NCBI GenBank assembly: GCA_036925085.1
Contig: JAUPFP010000110.1
Coordinates: 186,001-250,000 of the forward strand
Origin: Brachycybe producta
Lineage: Eukaryota; Arthropoda; Diplopoda; Playtdesmida; Andrognathidae
Reading direction: 5' to 3'
DNA length: 64,000 nucleotides
The notes under the pieces are model-generated. The model ran no database searches. It had not been told where the DNA came from and saw only the letters and a program-made list of their open reading frames with translations. The translations under genes were made by a program, and so were the position numbers. Positions 13,401-44,320 of the stretch are shown in pieces. Each line of letters starts with the position of its first letter. The stretch's first letter is position 1.

Positions 13401-14860
13401 AAATATTTAGGATCTGTGCTGCAAGATGATGGGAGCTTAGACTTAGACATCACAAACCGGATAAAAGCAGGTTGGCATAGGTGGAGGCAGGCTAGTGGGG
13501 TTTTATGTGACAGGAAGTTACCTATAAAATTGAAGGGAAAGTTTTATAGAACAGTAGTCAGACCAGCTATGTTGTATGGGTCAGAATGTTGGGCAATCAA
13601 GAAGGTGCATGAGGATAGAATGCAGGTAGCTGAGATGAGAATGCTAAGGTTTATGAGTGGGGTGACCAGAAGGGATAAGATCAGAAATGATTTTATTAGG
13701 GGTAGTGTAGGGGTAACAAATATAGTAGAAAAGATGCAGGAAAATAGGCTGCGGTGGTTTGGGCATGTCCTCAGGAGTGGAGAAGATGGACTGCTGAGAC
13801 AGGCAATGAACTTAGACCTGGGAATAAAACGGGGTAGAGGAAGACCCAAGCAAACCTGGGATGTGGTAGTAAAACGGGATATGGTGGCATGTGGGGTCAC
13901 TGGGGGCTTGGTGCAAAATCGGAACGAGTGGAGAGTTAGAACCAGCAAGGCCGACCCTGCTGCTTGCGGGATAAGGTACAGGAAATGATGATGATGATGA
14001 TGATGAAAATTGCTTCAGTCACTTAATTGTTTACATTTTATATTTATTTGCATAAAAATACAATTTTTCCACGATGTTATGAATTTTTTATTTGCTTTAT
14101 TTTATATTTGCATAAAACGCATAATTTCTTACAACAATTTGCAGCAATGTTTTTTTTAAATTTAGATTTGCATTTGGCGCTTTGCACCAATCCGCTCTAT
14201 TAGTGCTAGTTTTGGTTCTGAAAGCGAACTTATGATGCCAAATTATGTATATTTGTGATTGTTGTAGATTGTTTTCCCAGTTACGTATTTATCAATTGTT
14301 TACTGGATGACATCTCAACCGGCAGAATGGGAACGTTTTCTCCTCTTTGGCGCTCTTTGCATCATGGTTTCATTTGTAGCGCAGTCTTTAGGGCTTTTGA
14401 TGGGAGCTGGTCTCGACCTACAAGTGAGTAGAGCCATGAATTTTGTTTTGTTTACTACTTTTCATCACATTCTCATTGGTTTCCTTCTTATATTTATGTG
14501 ATCCGTTAACAGTCGGCCGTATTCATGGGTCCAGTGACTGCCATCCCAGTTCTATTGTTCAGTGGTTTTTTCATTACATTTAATACAATTCCTCGGTACC
14601 TGCAATTGTTATCTTATGCATCTTACATCCGTTATGCTTTCGAAGGAACTCTTTTAGTGATTTATGGAATGAATCGCGAGGATCTTTATTGCGAACCGGG
14701 TAATTATTGTCACTACAGAGATCCGACGAAGTTACTCGAGGAAATGGACATTGAACCTCACATGTTTTCGATTGATTTCATCGTTCTTTTTGTTATATTC
14801 ATTGTATTGCGATTCATAGGTTACGGCGTACTTCGTCTTAAACTCCTTTCGTTGCAGTGA
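1434..14860 (+). CDS. ABCG1: ABCG1/ABCG4-type half transporter (12 exons)
   Basis: Half-size ABC transporter that, by family, dimerises in membranes and exports sterols or lipids using ATP. Inferred exons are 1434-1758, 6651-6768, 6865-7054, 7167-7312, 9621-9744, 9815-9929, 9999-10276, 10934-11035, 11117-11285, 11358-11458, 14268-14423 and 14513-14860. Phases agree at every junction, giving about 723 residues (mammalian relatives are about 650-680). The nucleotide-binding domain comes first: Walker [10 protein letters not shown] (about residue 131), signature LSGGERKRL (about 232), Walker B VMFFDEPT (about 252) and H-loop ICTIHQPS. The six-helix membrane domain follows from about residue 460 (motifs [10 protein letters not shown] and [12 protein letters not shown]). 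It ends in LKLLSLQ, and the C-terminal exon keeps the cysteine-bearing extracellular loop. The ATG at 1434 opens an exon preceded by a 3' splice site at 1394-1395, so a 5' UTR intron or spliced leader is possible. Several donors are weak (GTCCGG at 9745, GTTCGA at 10277). An RTE fragment occupies intron 10. Confidence 0.93.
1780..2115. mobile_element. hAT-type MITE with 8-bp target duplication
   Basis: The 336-bp element starts CAGGGCCGTCTTTAA and ends TTAAGATGGCACTG, imperfect TIRs of hAT style. It is flanked on both sides by TTAATCAT (1772-1779 and 2116-2123), an 8-bp target-site duplication typical of hAT. It sits about 20 nt downstream of the splice donor of transporter exon 1. No ORF is seen. 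Confidence 0.88.
2788..3180 (+). repeat. 26-bp minisatellite, about 15 copies
   Basis: Tandem units of the form CCGTTCACACMGAACT plus an A-run and TGCC, with about 15 occurrences of GTTCACAC in 393 bp. Variation is mostly A/C at one position and in A-run and C-run length. It lies in transporter intron 1. Confidence 0.95.
3267..3566. mobile_element. MITE family with AGGGCTCGGATTT termini, copy 1
   Basis: The inverted termini AGGGCTCGGATTTTAATGCA and its inverse bound about 300 bp. Subterminal inverted blocks include the reverse-complementary pair TTCTCAAATTGTGG / CCACAATTTGAGAA. A diverged second copy lies at 26988-27306. Non-coding; the target duplication is not clear. Confidence 0.8.
3983..4118. 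mobile_element. Foldback element carrying the CCGCCC/ATTGG module
   Basis: Arms ATCTGTAGACAGCTTCAGAA and TTCTGTAGCTGTCTATAGAT form a hairpin around GCCCCGCCC, TCTAATTGGTTGATA and CATAAAAGGGCC. The core is shared with the ACAGGC-terminated foldback family seen elsewhere in this window (for example 22786-22992), but the ends differ. Confidence 0.55.
4793..5300 (+). repeat. About 500-bp dispersed repeat, copy 1
   Basis: It runs from GTCGGAATTTATATAAATTT to ACCCCACTAGTTA and is closely matched by 38831-39320. It contains a GA-rich stretch, GCGCATGCGC, and a complete hairpin element at 5101-5242. Small ORFs inside are not conserved between the copies, so it is treated as non-coding. Confidence 0.85.
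5101..5242. mobile_element. Foldback MITE (ACAGGC superfamily), nested
   Basis: Terminal arms ACGGGCAATTGTGCCCAGC and GCTGGGCACAATTGCCTGT-like ends (one mismatch) enclose CAGCCCTTTTATGA, TCTAATTGGTT, TCTGACGTCATAAAAGGGCG. It is duplicated as part of the larger block; the sister copy is at 39136-39277. Confidence 0.75.
5860..6300. mobile_element. R2 family element with internal duplication
   Basis: The R2 motif GAAGAGAAAC followed by AAACTAGAAGGG occurs twice in tandem (about 5897-5950 and 6011-6066). It is answered by the inverted arm ACCCTTCTAGTTTTTTAAAAC at about 6228-6250 and the end GAATAACCAGAGTTCGA. Non-coding, in transporter intron 1. Confidence 0.6.
7497..8100. mobile_element. R2 element split by an R1 insertion
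   Basis: R2 arms at about 7497-7723 and 8037-8100 (AGAAACTAGAACGGTAG and CTACCCTTCTAGTATCTAAA) are separated by a complete R1 element. This gives the relative age: R2 came first. Confidence 0.7.
7724..8031 (+). mobile_element. R1 element nested in R2, with 5-bp target duplication
   Basis: The 308-bp element starts CCTAGTACACACCTGA and ends GTGTGTATACAAGG. The flanks are TAATA at 7719-7723 and 8032-8036, consistent with a 5-bp target duplication. This is the best-bounded R1 copy in the window. Confidence 0.7.
8440..8890 (+). repeat. R3 dispersed repeat, copy 1
   Basis: From about GGATCATGCAAGAAAAGGGG to TCTTCCTCTTTCCAGTTGTA. It matches 22282-22635 over most of its length (shared GAACGGAATGAGATAAAGAC and TTGATTCCGTGGGTCAATAT). 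The stretch 8436-9569, which includes this repeat and the following minisatellite, is bracketed by similar GCAATGGAGGT(A/C)TATAGG motifs. It may therefore be one composite unit. Confidence 0.8.
9071..9505 (+). repeat. 30-bp alternating purine-pyrimidine minisatellite
   Basis: About 14.5 copies of a 30-bp unit built from GTACATGTGCGTACACATGC followed by GCACACGTGT. Consensus units alternate purine and pyrimidine throughout. From 9121 to about 9260 the copies alternate GTGCGT/GTGCCT, forming 60-bp dimers; later copies carry ACAAGTGT. The period is a multiple of three and lacks stops, so every frame on both strands is open; these are not genes. Located in transporter intron 4. Confidence 0.95.
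10525..10800. mobile_element. R2 family foldback MITE
   Basis: Arms GATTATTCTGCGTTTTTGGA with GTTGAAACTTGAACGGTA, answered by CTACGTTTCTAGTTTCTAATC and GAATAACCAGAGTTCGAAGG. In transporter intron 7. Confidence 0.6.
12025..14006 (+). mobile_element. RTE-clade non-LTR retrotransposon, 5'-truncated, one frameshift
   Basis: A reverse transcriptase region is inserted in the sense orientation in transporter intron 10. A first reading frame (about 12049-12435) encodes the endonuclease-RT connector ([24 protein letters not shown]). The second (about 12408-13988) encodes RT blocks: [75 protein letters not shown] and the catalytic LFADDIVLV. An RTE-like tail follows (RWFGHVLR, then ADPAACG). The two frames meet at a G-run (about 12411-12415), consistent with a one-base slip. 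No endonuclease domain remains. The stop codon is part of a (TGA)n tail at 13985-14006, as is common for RTE elements. The long open RT suggests recent insertion. Confidence 0.9.
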
Positions 14861-15896
14861 TCTCTCGAATTTACAAGACGAATCGAGATCATGTCCATTA
14901 AATTGACATTAAATAGCAAGAATTCAATTGCAAGTCTCGCCATTTTAAGTTCAAATGCAGGAAATCATAAAAATACATTCTCTCTCTTTCTCTCGCTCGC
15001 TCGTATATATATCATTTTCTTAATCAAGCTCTCTATATATTTTTTAATCGTAAAATACATCGTTGTCTTCTTGTCATTTTTATCATTTTTATAATATACG
15101 TAGATATATTATATAAGTCTAATTTGTATATTTCAAATGGAATAGACCCGTAGTGCTTTGGCTTTTTTAAGATCCTCTTTTTGACATGACAGACTTCAAA
15201 TTTACTAAAGTAATATCATGAACGATAGTTCAAGCGATAACTCGATAACTTTCACATTGCAACTTTATTATTATTATAAAAAAAAGTGGATATTATATTC
15301 TTTTAGATCATCATTGATATTGTGTCAATATAATAATACTATTAATAGGTGTCTTTTGACAGAATTACTTCGATAGAGAATGGAATCTTTTTTTACAATT
15401 CCACCCGTTTGCTTTAATATATCTATTTTGTATCGTGTATTTTTGTAATGTGCTTCCCTTGTAAGAACAAGTTGCGTTTCTTACAGCATGTTATATACAT
15501 TATATATACTGTATTTGTATATGATATTATTAATCGGTGATTAGCTTTTTTTTTTTTTGGAAATGTCTTTCAAATTATACCATTTAATAATAGCTTTGTT
15601 TGGCAAACAATAATCGATTCACAATGCAACTGTGAAAGTAAAAAAATAACTAGTCATTTTTTTAATAACAATTCGTTTACTTTTCAAGTAACTATGTAAT
15701 TATATTTCAGTTACTTTTATTGTTTTCAAGGAAAACTTTTGACTTCCTACATCAAAATCAAGTTACTTATTTCTTAAAAAAAAATAGCTTAATTATTTTT
15801 TAATTCCGTTATTTTTTTCTTCTCACATTAGCTTTGTTCTTTTTATAAGGTTTCAGTAGCTTATCTTAGTAAATTCTCTTAGTAAAGTTAATTAAA

Positions 15897-16036
15897 GAGC
15901 CATAACTAGGGCAAGGCAAGCGAGGCACCTGCCTCGGACGCGAAGCTCAGAGCGCGGAAATTGGGGCGCAAAATAACTAAAATGACGCCAGTTTTATTAT
16001 TATATCGCGCGCATAATTACCTAGTTATGGTTCTGT
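15897..16036. mobile_element. Small GC-richer MITE
   Basis: Imperfect TIRs AGAGCCATAACTAGG and CCTAGTTATGGTTCT bound a 140-bp element whose interior (CTGCCTCGGACGCGAAGC) is much richer in G+C than its surroundings. Non-coding. Confidence 0.75.
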
Positions 16037-17115
16037 GGTAAATTTTCATTCATTGTTTATAAGGTGGGAAAATTGATGGTTTGGTTTATTTATATGTTAA
16101 AATTCTTAGCTTAGAAAAATTTAAATTTGTAAAATGATTTTTTTTTTCTGTTTCATGTTATTCAATCTTTTGGGTTTAGTATATTGGGGATAATTGTTAT
16201 TTTAGCTCGGAGAGAAAAAGTGACGTGTTTGTAAACGTTTAATTATTATACAAAATGAAGTGCTCAAAAATTAGTATGATGACAAAATGAAACAATTCGT
16301 TTTATATCTTGTTCAACCAGTTATTATTATTACTTGGTCTGAATTGTTGATTAACCTTTTTTGTCAGCAAACGTTTCTCAATAGTACATATAATTATGAG
16401 CTTACTATGACAGGATTTTGCTATATTGTAACTGGAAAACTTGCTTTCAAAACACGCACAAATGACATAAATACCTTTTTTAATTATAAAAACATTTTCC
16501 AAATTAAATGACGAAGTATCACAGTTAAGAAACTATATGGAATTTCAATTGAAAGAAGAAAAGAAGAAAAAAGAATGTACTTATTAGGCTATATATTTGA
16601 TGTTTTATTAGCAGTCCTTAAATTTATTTATACACATTGTTTTATTCTTTATGGATTATATTGTTTAATGATATGCAATATATATTTTGTTAAATTTCAT
16701 TTAAAATTGGGGGCAAATTGTTAAATTATTATTTTTGTATATGCTATTTTAAGTATTACAAAACTACGTGTGTGAGACACAGTTTTAATAGTATTCTTTA
16801 CTATTGTACATGGTGTGCCTCCTAATTTCATACTTCTGGTAATAATAATATATGGAATGTTTGTTGGGTTTACTAGAATGTGCATTAACTTCTTATAGGC
16901 AATGGCATTCGTGTATAAATTTTTGAGGCGCATTCTAACATTAGTTTTTTCATGACGAATTATTTAGAGTTTCTTTCGTATGTGTGAGACAAGCAACTTA
17001 ATTATTTGTATTTATTTTGTCTCTTTTGTAACTCATTATGGTCTTAGAAATTATAAACTTTTTTTCTTTAAATGGGTTTTTATTGAAAACATGCATAAAG
17101 AATGTGAGCGCGTTT

Positions 17116-17155
<40 letters not shown>

Positions 17156-17156
17156 T

Positions 17157-17734
17157 GACATATGATTTCATAATAAATGAAACTTTTTATGTTTCGTGTA
17201 TAAATTCATATTTAATAAATCAAATGAAAAAAACGAAGATCCTCGGAAGAGTTCAAAATCCAAAGCTTCTCAGACGACATTTATACCGATTTAAGTTAAA
17301 CTTTAAATGAATTACTAGTAATTAATTACTGATTAAAAATGCCCAGTTAGGACACAAACATGTTGTTTATTAACTTATTATTCTAGTTTAAAATTTCTCC
17401 ACAAATATTAATAAGGGATGCTGAAAAGCTTTTTTTATTGGTATTGCAAATAAATGTTAACTATCTGTGTAATTTTGTGGAGAAATTTTAAACTAGAATA
17501 ATAAGTTAATAAACAACATGTTTGTGTCCTAACTGGGCATTTTTAATCAGTAATTACTAGTAATTCATTTAAAGTTTAACTTAAATGGGTATAAATGTCG
17601 AATTTAACTGAGAAGCTTTGGATTTTGAACTCTTTCGAGGATCTTCGTTTTTTTTTTTCATTTGATTTATTAAATATGAATTTATACACGAAACATAAAA
17701 AGTTTCATTTATTATTATGAAATCAAATGTCAAT
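17157..17734. repeat. Long inverted repeat, about 250-bp arms, 67-bp spacer
   Basis: The arm at about 17157-17405 is matched in reverse complement by about 17472-17734 with few mismatches and small indels. Shared blocks include TTTCGTGTATAAATTCATAT, CAAAATCCAAAGCTTCTCAG and GTTAGGACACAAACATGTTG. If transcribed it would form a long stem. It lies about 2.3 kb downstream of the transporter stop. Confidence 0.9.
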
Positions 17735-18541
17735 ATTATTTAAGAGAAGAAGTTTTTTTTTAATTTTTGGTTTTTATTATGAAATATATTAATAATTTAA
17801 ATTTATATATGAAATAATAAAAATTTGTTTTGGATAGGTTCGCATTTTCTAATGTTGCCAATTTCATTGCTTAACTTATTTATTTCCTAACTAGGCTCAA
17901 AATTTCATAAATTATAAGATATATTCAAAATAGTCAAATTCTAGATCAAAGTCTCTGAAAAAATATATTTTTTTTTTTTCAGAAACTAAAATAATTATAA
18001 TGAATATATACAATAATTTATTAATAATTTACAATTGATTATAACAAATTAAATTAACTGAAAATAATTACGATTAACATGTTCTATGTGTGATTTTTCT
18101 CTTAGGTTAGTATAGGAGGCTATGCACAAACCATAATTTTAAGCATCGCCTCAAAGCGCCTCTAGTGTTATATAGATGCGTAACCAGCGCCATTTTAATG
18201 CTCCACAGAGTCAATAGGAAGCTGACAGGCCTGTATCTAGAGGAGGCTGGCTATAATTCTACTAACCAAGTTTTTGACTTCAATAAGGGCACGTGATGTT
18301 GTCTTCCCCTTATTCTAATCTCTTTGATCTGCACTCATAAAATTACCTTCTGTTAGTGGCGCCACCTATTAGTAAATGGACAGTTTCAGCAGTTGAAAGC
18401 ACAGCTGACGTTGACGTACGTCTGGAGTAACAATTTCAGTTATTTCTTTCTATTCAAAGAGCGTGAACGTATTATTATAATAAGAGGAAAAAAAGTGTGA
18501 AATTATAATTGTAATATATATAGTAAGAGAGATACAATATA

Positions 18542-39774
<21,233 letters not shown>

Positions 39775-40299
39775 ATGACCTTAGACCACCCCCCATACCC
39801 TTACTTATTAATCATAAGTCAAGATTAAATTTAAATCTACCTAAAATGATGATTATTATTATTTTTATTATCGTTGCATTTGAACGAAAACAAATTAGAA
39901 ATTATATAAAAAAGGGCCTTTAAATTTTATGCAACATTTTTCTTTTTCTTATCTTTGAAAACAAAGCTTTATTATGAGGAATATCTCATTTTCTTAAAAT
40001 TACACAGAACACAAAAAAAAGTTCTGTAAGATTTATGAAATTTATACGATTGAAAAGAAAAACAAAACTTTTTATTTACTCATTATATTTTAATTTGTTA
40101 ATTCAAACAAGTTTATAAGTCTTCCTTTTTTTTCTTAATTAATTTTCAAGTCTTGCCATTAGATATTTTCTGTTCTTTTTTTATTTTAGTTTAATTTTAG
40201 AGGTAGACCTAATAGAAGTAATTTTAAAATTACTTAATTTAGGATAAAAAGAGGGTAAATATTTGTACAAATTATTGTTTTGTATGATTTATACGAAAA

Positions 40300-40305
40300 A
40301 ATAAA
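40300..40305 (+). other. Candidate poly(A) signal of AMP deaminase
   Basis: AATAAA, 526 nt after the stop codon. A second AATAAA at 40545-40550 lies about 100 nt before the next gene's ATG and is an alternative. Confidence 0.4.
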
Positions 40306-40652
40306 TCTTAAGACTTTCAAATGTTATCTCGAAATGTTTCGTAACACATTGGCAAATTTCCATTGCTCTTGACTGGATCATTAGCCTTCTTGTACACTCT
40401 GGAGGGAGGAGGAGGAGGCTTCAAGGCTACTTCAAAGTGACGGCGCGTCCACAAGTTGTTCATAGATGGCGATGTATGTATGAGTATAGTAGAGATAGTA
40501 GACTATTTAACTATTGTCAAGGTTATGTAATACTCAAAAGTATAAATAAACCTTGTATATCCTGGTAACATTATATTTATTTATTTTTTTTATAAAGTAA
40601 GCATAGTAACATTGTAGGCAAACGTGTTTGGAACTTTTGATTCAACACAGTC

Positions 40653-42355
40653 ATGTTTTTAAACAATTGTGTAAACGTTTTTAGACGCTTTCGTTCGCAT
40701 AATCTTAAGTTTAAAGTATTGACTAGGTTTAAGAGTATGGATGAGTTGGCTGAAGGAGGACCACCTGAATTCTTGGAAGTGGATCCTAGCAATAGAGCAA
40801 GACGTGTAGCCTATAGACGTATCACTGGACATAAGTCACCTGGAGTCATTTACCTTCCCGGCTACATGTCTAACATGAACAGCACTAAGGCACTTCGGCT
40901 GGCCAGTTTATGTGAGGAAACTGGCCATTCATTAGTCAGGTATAAAACTCAAGAGAGAGCTAGGATTTTTAGGTTTTTGATTTGATTTGAAAAATTACTC
41001 TGCAAGCAGCCATAAAGGCCTATGGCAGAGGGACAAGAGTCCAAGTGCAGCATAGAAAATGCATTGTCAAAACCAGAAAATATAAAACCCCAATTGATAT
41101 AAACCCAACAACAATTACAATATTTTTTTAATGCTGCAAAAAGTAAAAAGGTTGTAAAAAGTAAAAAAAAAAACATGTTTTATACAGCGTCGTAACAAGC
41201 TTATTTTGCTCCTGACGCAGGATGCCTCGACGCTCTGTCCAAGTTAGGGCTCTTTGAGTTTTGGCCGAGTTGTTGTGGGTCAATTGTGCCCAGTAGGGGG
41301 ACGAGTTCAGATCGAGTTTTTCTACAGTTTATGTTGTTTGTAGGCAAAGCTCTTCATAAACAAACTTCGACTGATTGTAATAACGGAGCTCAACAGAACG
41401 GAATGCTCAATAGTTTCCAGAAGTTTTCAAAATTTAAAAAAATACCATAAATTATAAAATATTGAAAAATTCAATAAATCGAAGAAAAAAAACCACATAA
41501 CCTTCTCATGTTTATACTTTTTACAAAAACAGCCCAAACAGCCTCAAATATTGAATTAGAAATTTTTATTAAATTTGTATTTAGTGAAGTTAAATAATTT
41601 GCTTTTTCAAAATTGTAGATTCGATTATGAATCAATTGGCGAATCACCTGGAAACTTTGAAGATGTAACGTTTGACGTATGGAAATCGGACGTTTTGGCC
41701 GTTTTAGATAAGCTAACATCAGGACCACAAGTATGACAAAACAGTGTTATTTGTTGTGTGGTTGTTCTGATCAACAACTCGTCGTTTTATTATACTTTTA
41801 ATGAAATCGATGTCAGGTGCTCGTCGGCAGCAGTATGGGAGCTTGGTTTATGCTACAAGTGGCTCTCGAACGCCTAGAGAGGATAAACGGTCTCATTGGC
41901 TGTGGTTCGGCCATCAATTTCACAGGAACGTATTATGACAGATTTTCTCAGGAGGTTTGTTGTTTCCTGCATTATTACTGTTTTTTTTAGATAATTGTTA
42001 TTTGTATTTGTAGGTAAAAGATAAGTTGCAATCTGGCGAGTTGGTCACTATCAATGGATTATATGGTGAATACTTGGCTACTAAGAAATTCATGGACAGT
42101 TTCAATGCGAGTTATATTTTCACCGATCGTCCGCTTCAGATCGACTGTCCGATACGACTGATTCATGCGATCGACGACGAATCGTCTCCTTTAGAGAGTG
42201 CCATGCTCATAGCAAAACTCGTTCGGAGTAAAGATGTGAACATAATTGTTAGAAAGGATTCCGATCATCGTGTTTCTGATCCACATAGTTTGAAAGCGTT
42301 GGACAATGCACTCATCGAAATGTTATCTCAACCTCTCGATTTAAAGGAAATTTAA
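40653..42355 (+). CDS. ABHD10: ABHD10-like mitochondrial alpha/beta hydrolase (4 exons)
   Basis: Serine hydrolase. ABHD10 relatives are mitochondrial and act as acyl-protein thioesterase (depalmitoylase) and acyl-glucuronide esterase. Exons 40653-40939, 41619-41730, 41817-41954 and 42014-42355 join in phase to about 292 residues, close to the human length of 306. Seen motifs: an N-terminus rich in Arg/Lys with no acidic residue in the first 26 positions (a plausible presequence), an oxyanion-side strand VIYLPGYMSNM, nucleophile elbow VLVGSSMGAW (Ser about 138), acid in HAIDDE (about 233) and catalytic His in DSDHRV (about 264). The ATG is the first one in an exon that lies 879 bp after the AMP deaminase stop, same strand. 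Relatives such as FAM108/ABHD17-type hydrolases are less likely, because the SMG-AW and SDHR motifs fit ABHD10. Confidence 0.87.
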
Positions 42356-43870
42356 AATAGAGCTATTTTGGGTGTGAGGTTTTTCAGTCGATCGATAACA
42401 AATTATTAAAGATTTATGGTTGTATTCTTAATGATTGCTAAGTTATAGGTAATGACAAGGTAAACTCATGAATTTTGTTAGGTTTGTGAGTTTAGCACTA
42501 GCTTTGACTTAACAATCTTTAAGAATGCGACCTATAAACACTAAAATTTCTATTGCCTGGTTTGGAACCATGCAATGTTGCACTATTTATAGAGTGTTGT
42601 TCAGGCACGTTTTATTATGTTCGACCTTAGTTTTTGACTAAAATTTGTAATTTATTATAATTTCTGAAATAAATTTATAAGGAATTTAATTGTGTTTTGA
42701 ATGTGAAGTGTTTAATTATTTAATGATGCCGTTTAATTTGAAACAACTTATACAAAAAGAACTTCAAGATTTATTCAAGATTAGAAGAGAGTAAACATTC
42801 AAATTTTTCATGATGATATCTTAAAAAATAAACTTCTTGCTGGAAGCTTAAAAAACTAAATTTTATTAAAATGAAAAACGAAAAAAAAAAAAGTTTAAAA
42901 TTGTCATAAAAGTTTATTTTTAAAAATATTATCGTGAAAAGTTGTTGTACAAATCTTGAAATACTTTCGTGAGTTGCTTCTAAATGCGTTGGATTTGCAG
43001 AAAGGTTCCATATTATCGATACTAACACTGCCTTTCCTATTGTATGGGTATTCAATTTATTATCAATCAATAATAAATTAATAAGGTTATTATATAATCT
43101 TTCAAAACAGTGCAGTCTTCTCATGGCGTCACTGTTTCCTGTACCATATGCGTTCGTACCTAGCTTGTCACTGTTTTTTTACACCTGTTATATCTCCAGT
43201 TATATTTTTAAATTGTTGCATAATTATTGATATGTATACGAAATTGGTAAGTCCCAATTAGGAAACAAACTATGGCTTTTACTGTCTCTCATCTAGAATG
43301 AAAACAAAGCAACAAACAAACAATGTTCATCAATTAGATCCTTTTTCGTAGTGGTTACCATGTGTTCTATTGCAAAAACTTTAAAGCACATTGAGTTGAT
43401 TCATTCTGTACCAACTTTTCCCAGTTTTTTTTACTGATGTCATAAGTGCTCATCCAGTGTTGTCAGCACACCGACATTCTGACATTCTGTCTTATTTGCA
43501 AACTGTTAACGTGCAATTTTTTTTTACAAAATGTTTACCAACAATGTGTCCTAGTATAGACTTTCCAAATGCACCAGTGATTTTTACACAATTTAAAGCC
43601 AGTGATGCTCAAAAATGATTGTCCGCAGCAAATATCCAGAGAAAAAAAATAGTATTATAATAATTATAATTTATTTTTGTTACATTAATATACATATTTC
43701 TAATATCTTTTTTAAGACACTTTGGTTTGTTTGATTTTTTGCATTTTTATTTATATTGTCCACATATGATACTATGTTATAATGCTACTGTAATTGCAAT
43801 GTTCCATTTGTTTGAAGTTTGGCACTGGAACATTGGAGGAAAAAAAATGCCTATCCGCCACGTTAGAATG
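42356..43870. other. 3' UTR and non-coding region after the hydrolase
   Basis: AATAAA at 42668-42673, 313 nt after the stop, is a plausible poly(A) signal. The rest is AT-rich with no ORF or clear repeat that I recognise up to the array at 43871. Confidence 0.5.
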
Positions 43871-44320
43871 ATTTAGGCAATGTGCAAAATGCCTAAAAGA
43901 ATGTAATTGGATTTAGGCAATGTGCAAAATGCCTAAAAGAATGTAATTTGATATAGGCAATGTGCAAAATGCCTAAAAGAATGTAATTTGATATAGGCAA
44001 TGTGCAAAATGCCTAAAAGAATGTAATTGGATTTAGGCAATGTGCAAAATGCCTAAAAGAATGTAATTGGATTTAGGCAACGTGCAAAATGCCTAAAAGA
44101 ATGTAATTGGATTTAGGCAATGTGCAAAATGCCTAAAAGAATGTAATTGGATTTAGGCAACGTGCAAAATGCCTAAAAGAATGTAATTGGATTTAGGCAA
44201 TGTGCAAAATGCCTAAAAGAATGTAATTGGATTTAGGCAACGTGCAAAATGCCTAAAAGAATGTAATTGGATTTAGGCAATGTGCAAAATGCCTAAAAGA
44301 ATGTAATTGGATTTAGATAT
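43871..44320 (+). repeat. 40-bp hairpin-unit satellite, 11 copies
   Basis: Each unit contains TTTAGGCAATGTGCAAAATG followed by CCTAAAAGAATGTAATTGGA, so TTTAGGCA and TGCCTAAA form a small hairpin in every copy. Eleven full copies are followed by a partial one. From about 44030 the copies alternate CAATGTGC and CAACGTGC, an 80-bp higher-order dimer. Confidence 0.95.

Larger units (their letters stand above)
14861..18541. other. Intergenic region between transporter and AMP deaminase
   Basis: Apart from the MITE at 15897-16036 and the inverted repeat at 17157-17734, this 3.7 kb is AT-rich with no ORF resembling a protein family. A T-rich stretch lies at 15548-15559 and an (AT)n run at about 17121-17155. 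The last 150 bp (around 18400-18541) would hold the AMP deaminase 5' UTR. I see no clear TATA box. Confidence 0.5.

Noticed and set aside
13007..13948. Antisense ORFs across the RTE element
   Set aside because: Shadows of the reverse transcriptase frame, with no independent motif.
43871..44320. Regular 40-bp repeats resembling a CRISPR array
   Set aside because: There are no unique spacers; the whole unit repeats. The genome is eukaryotic and there are no cas genes.
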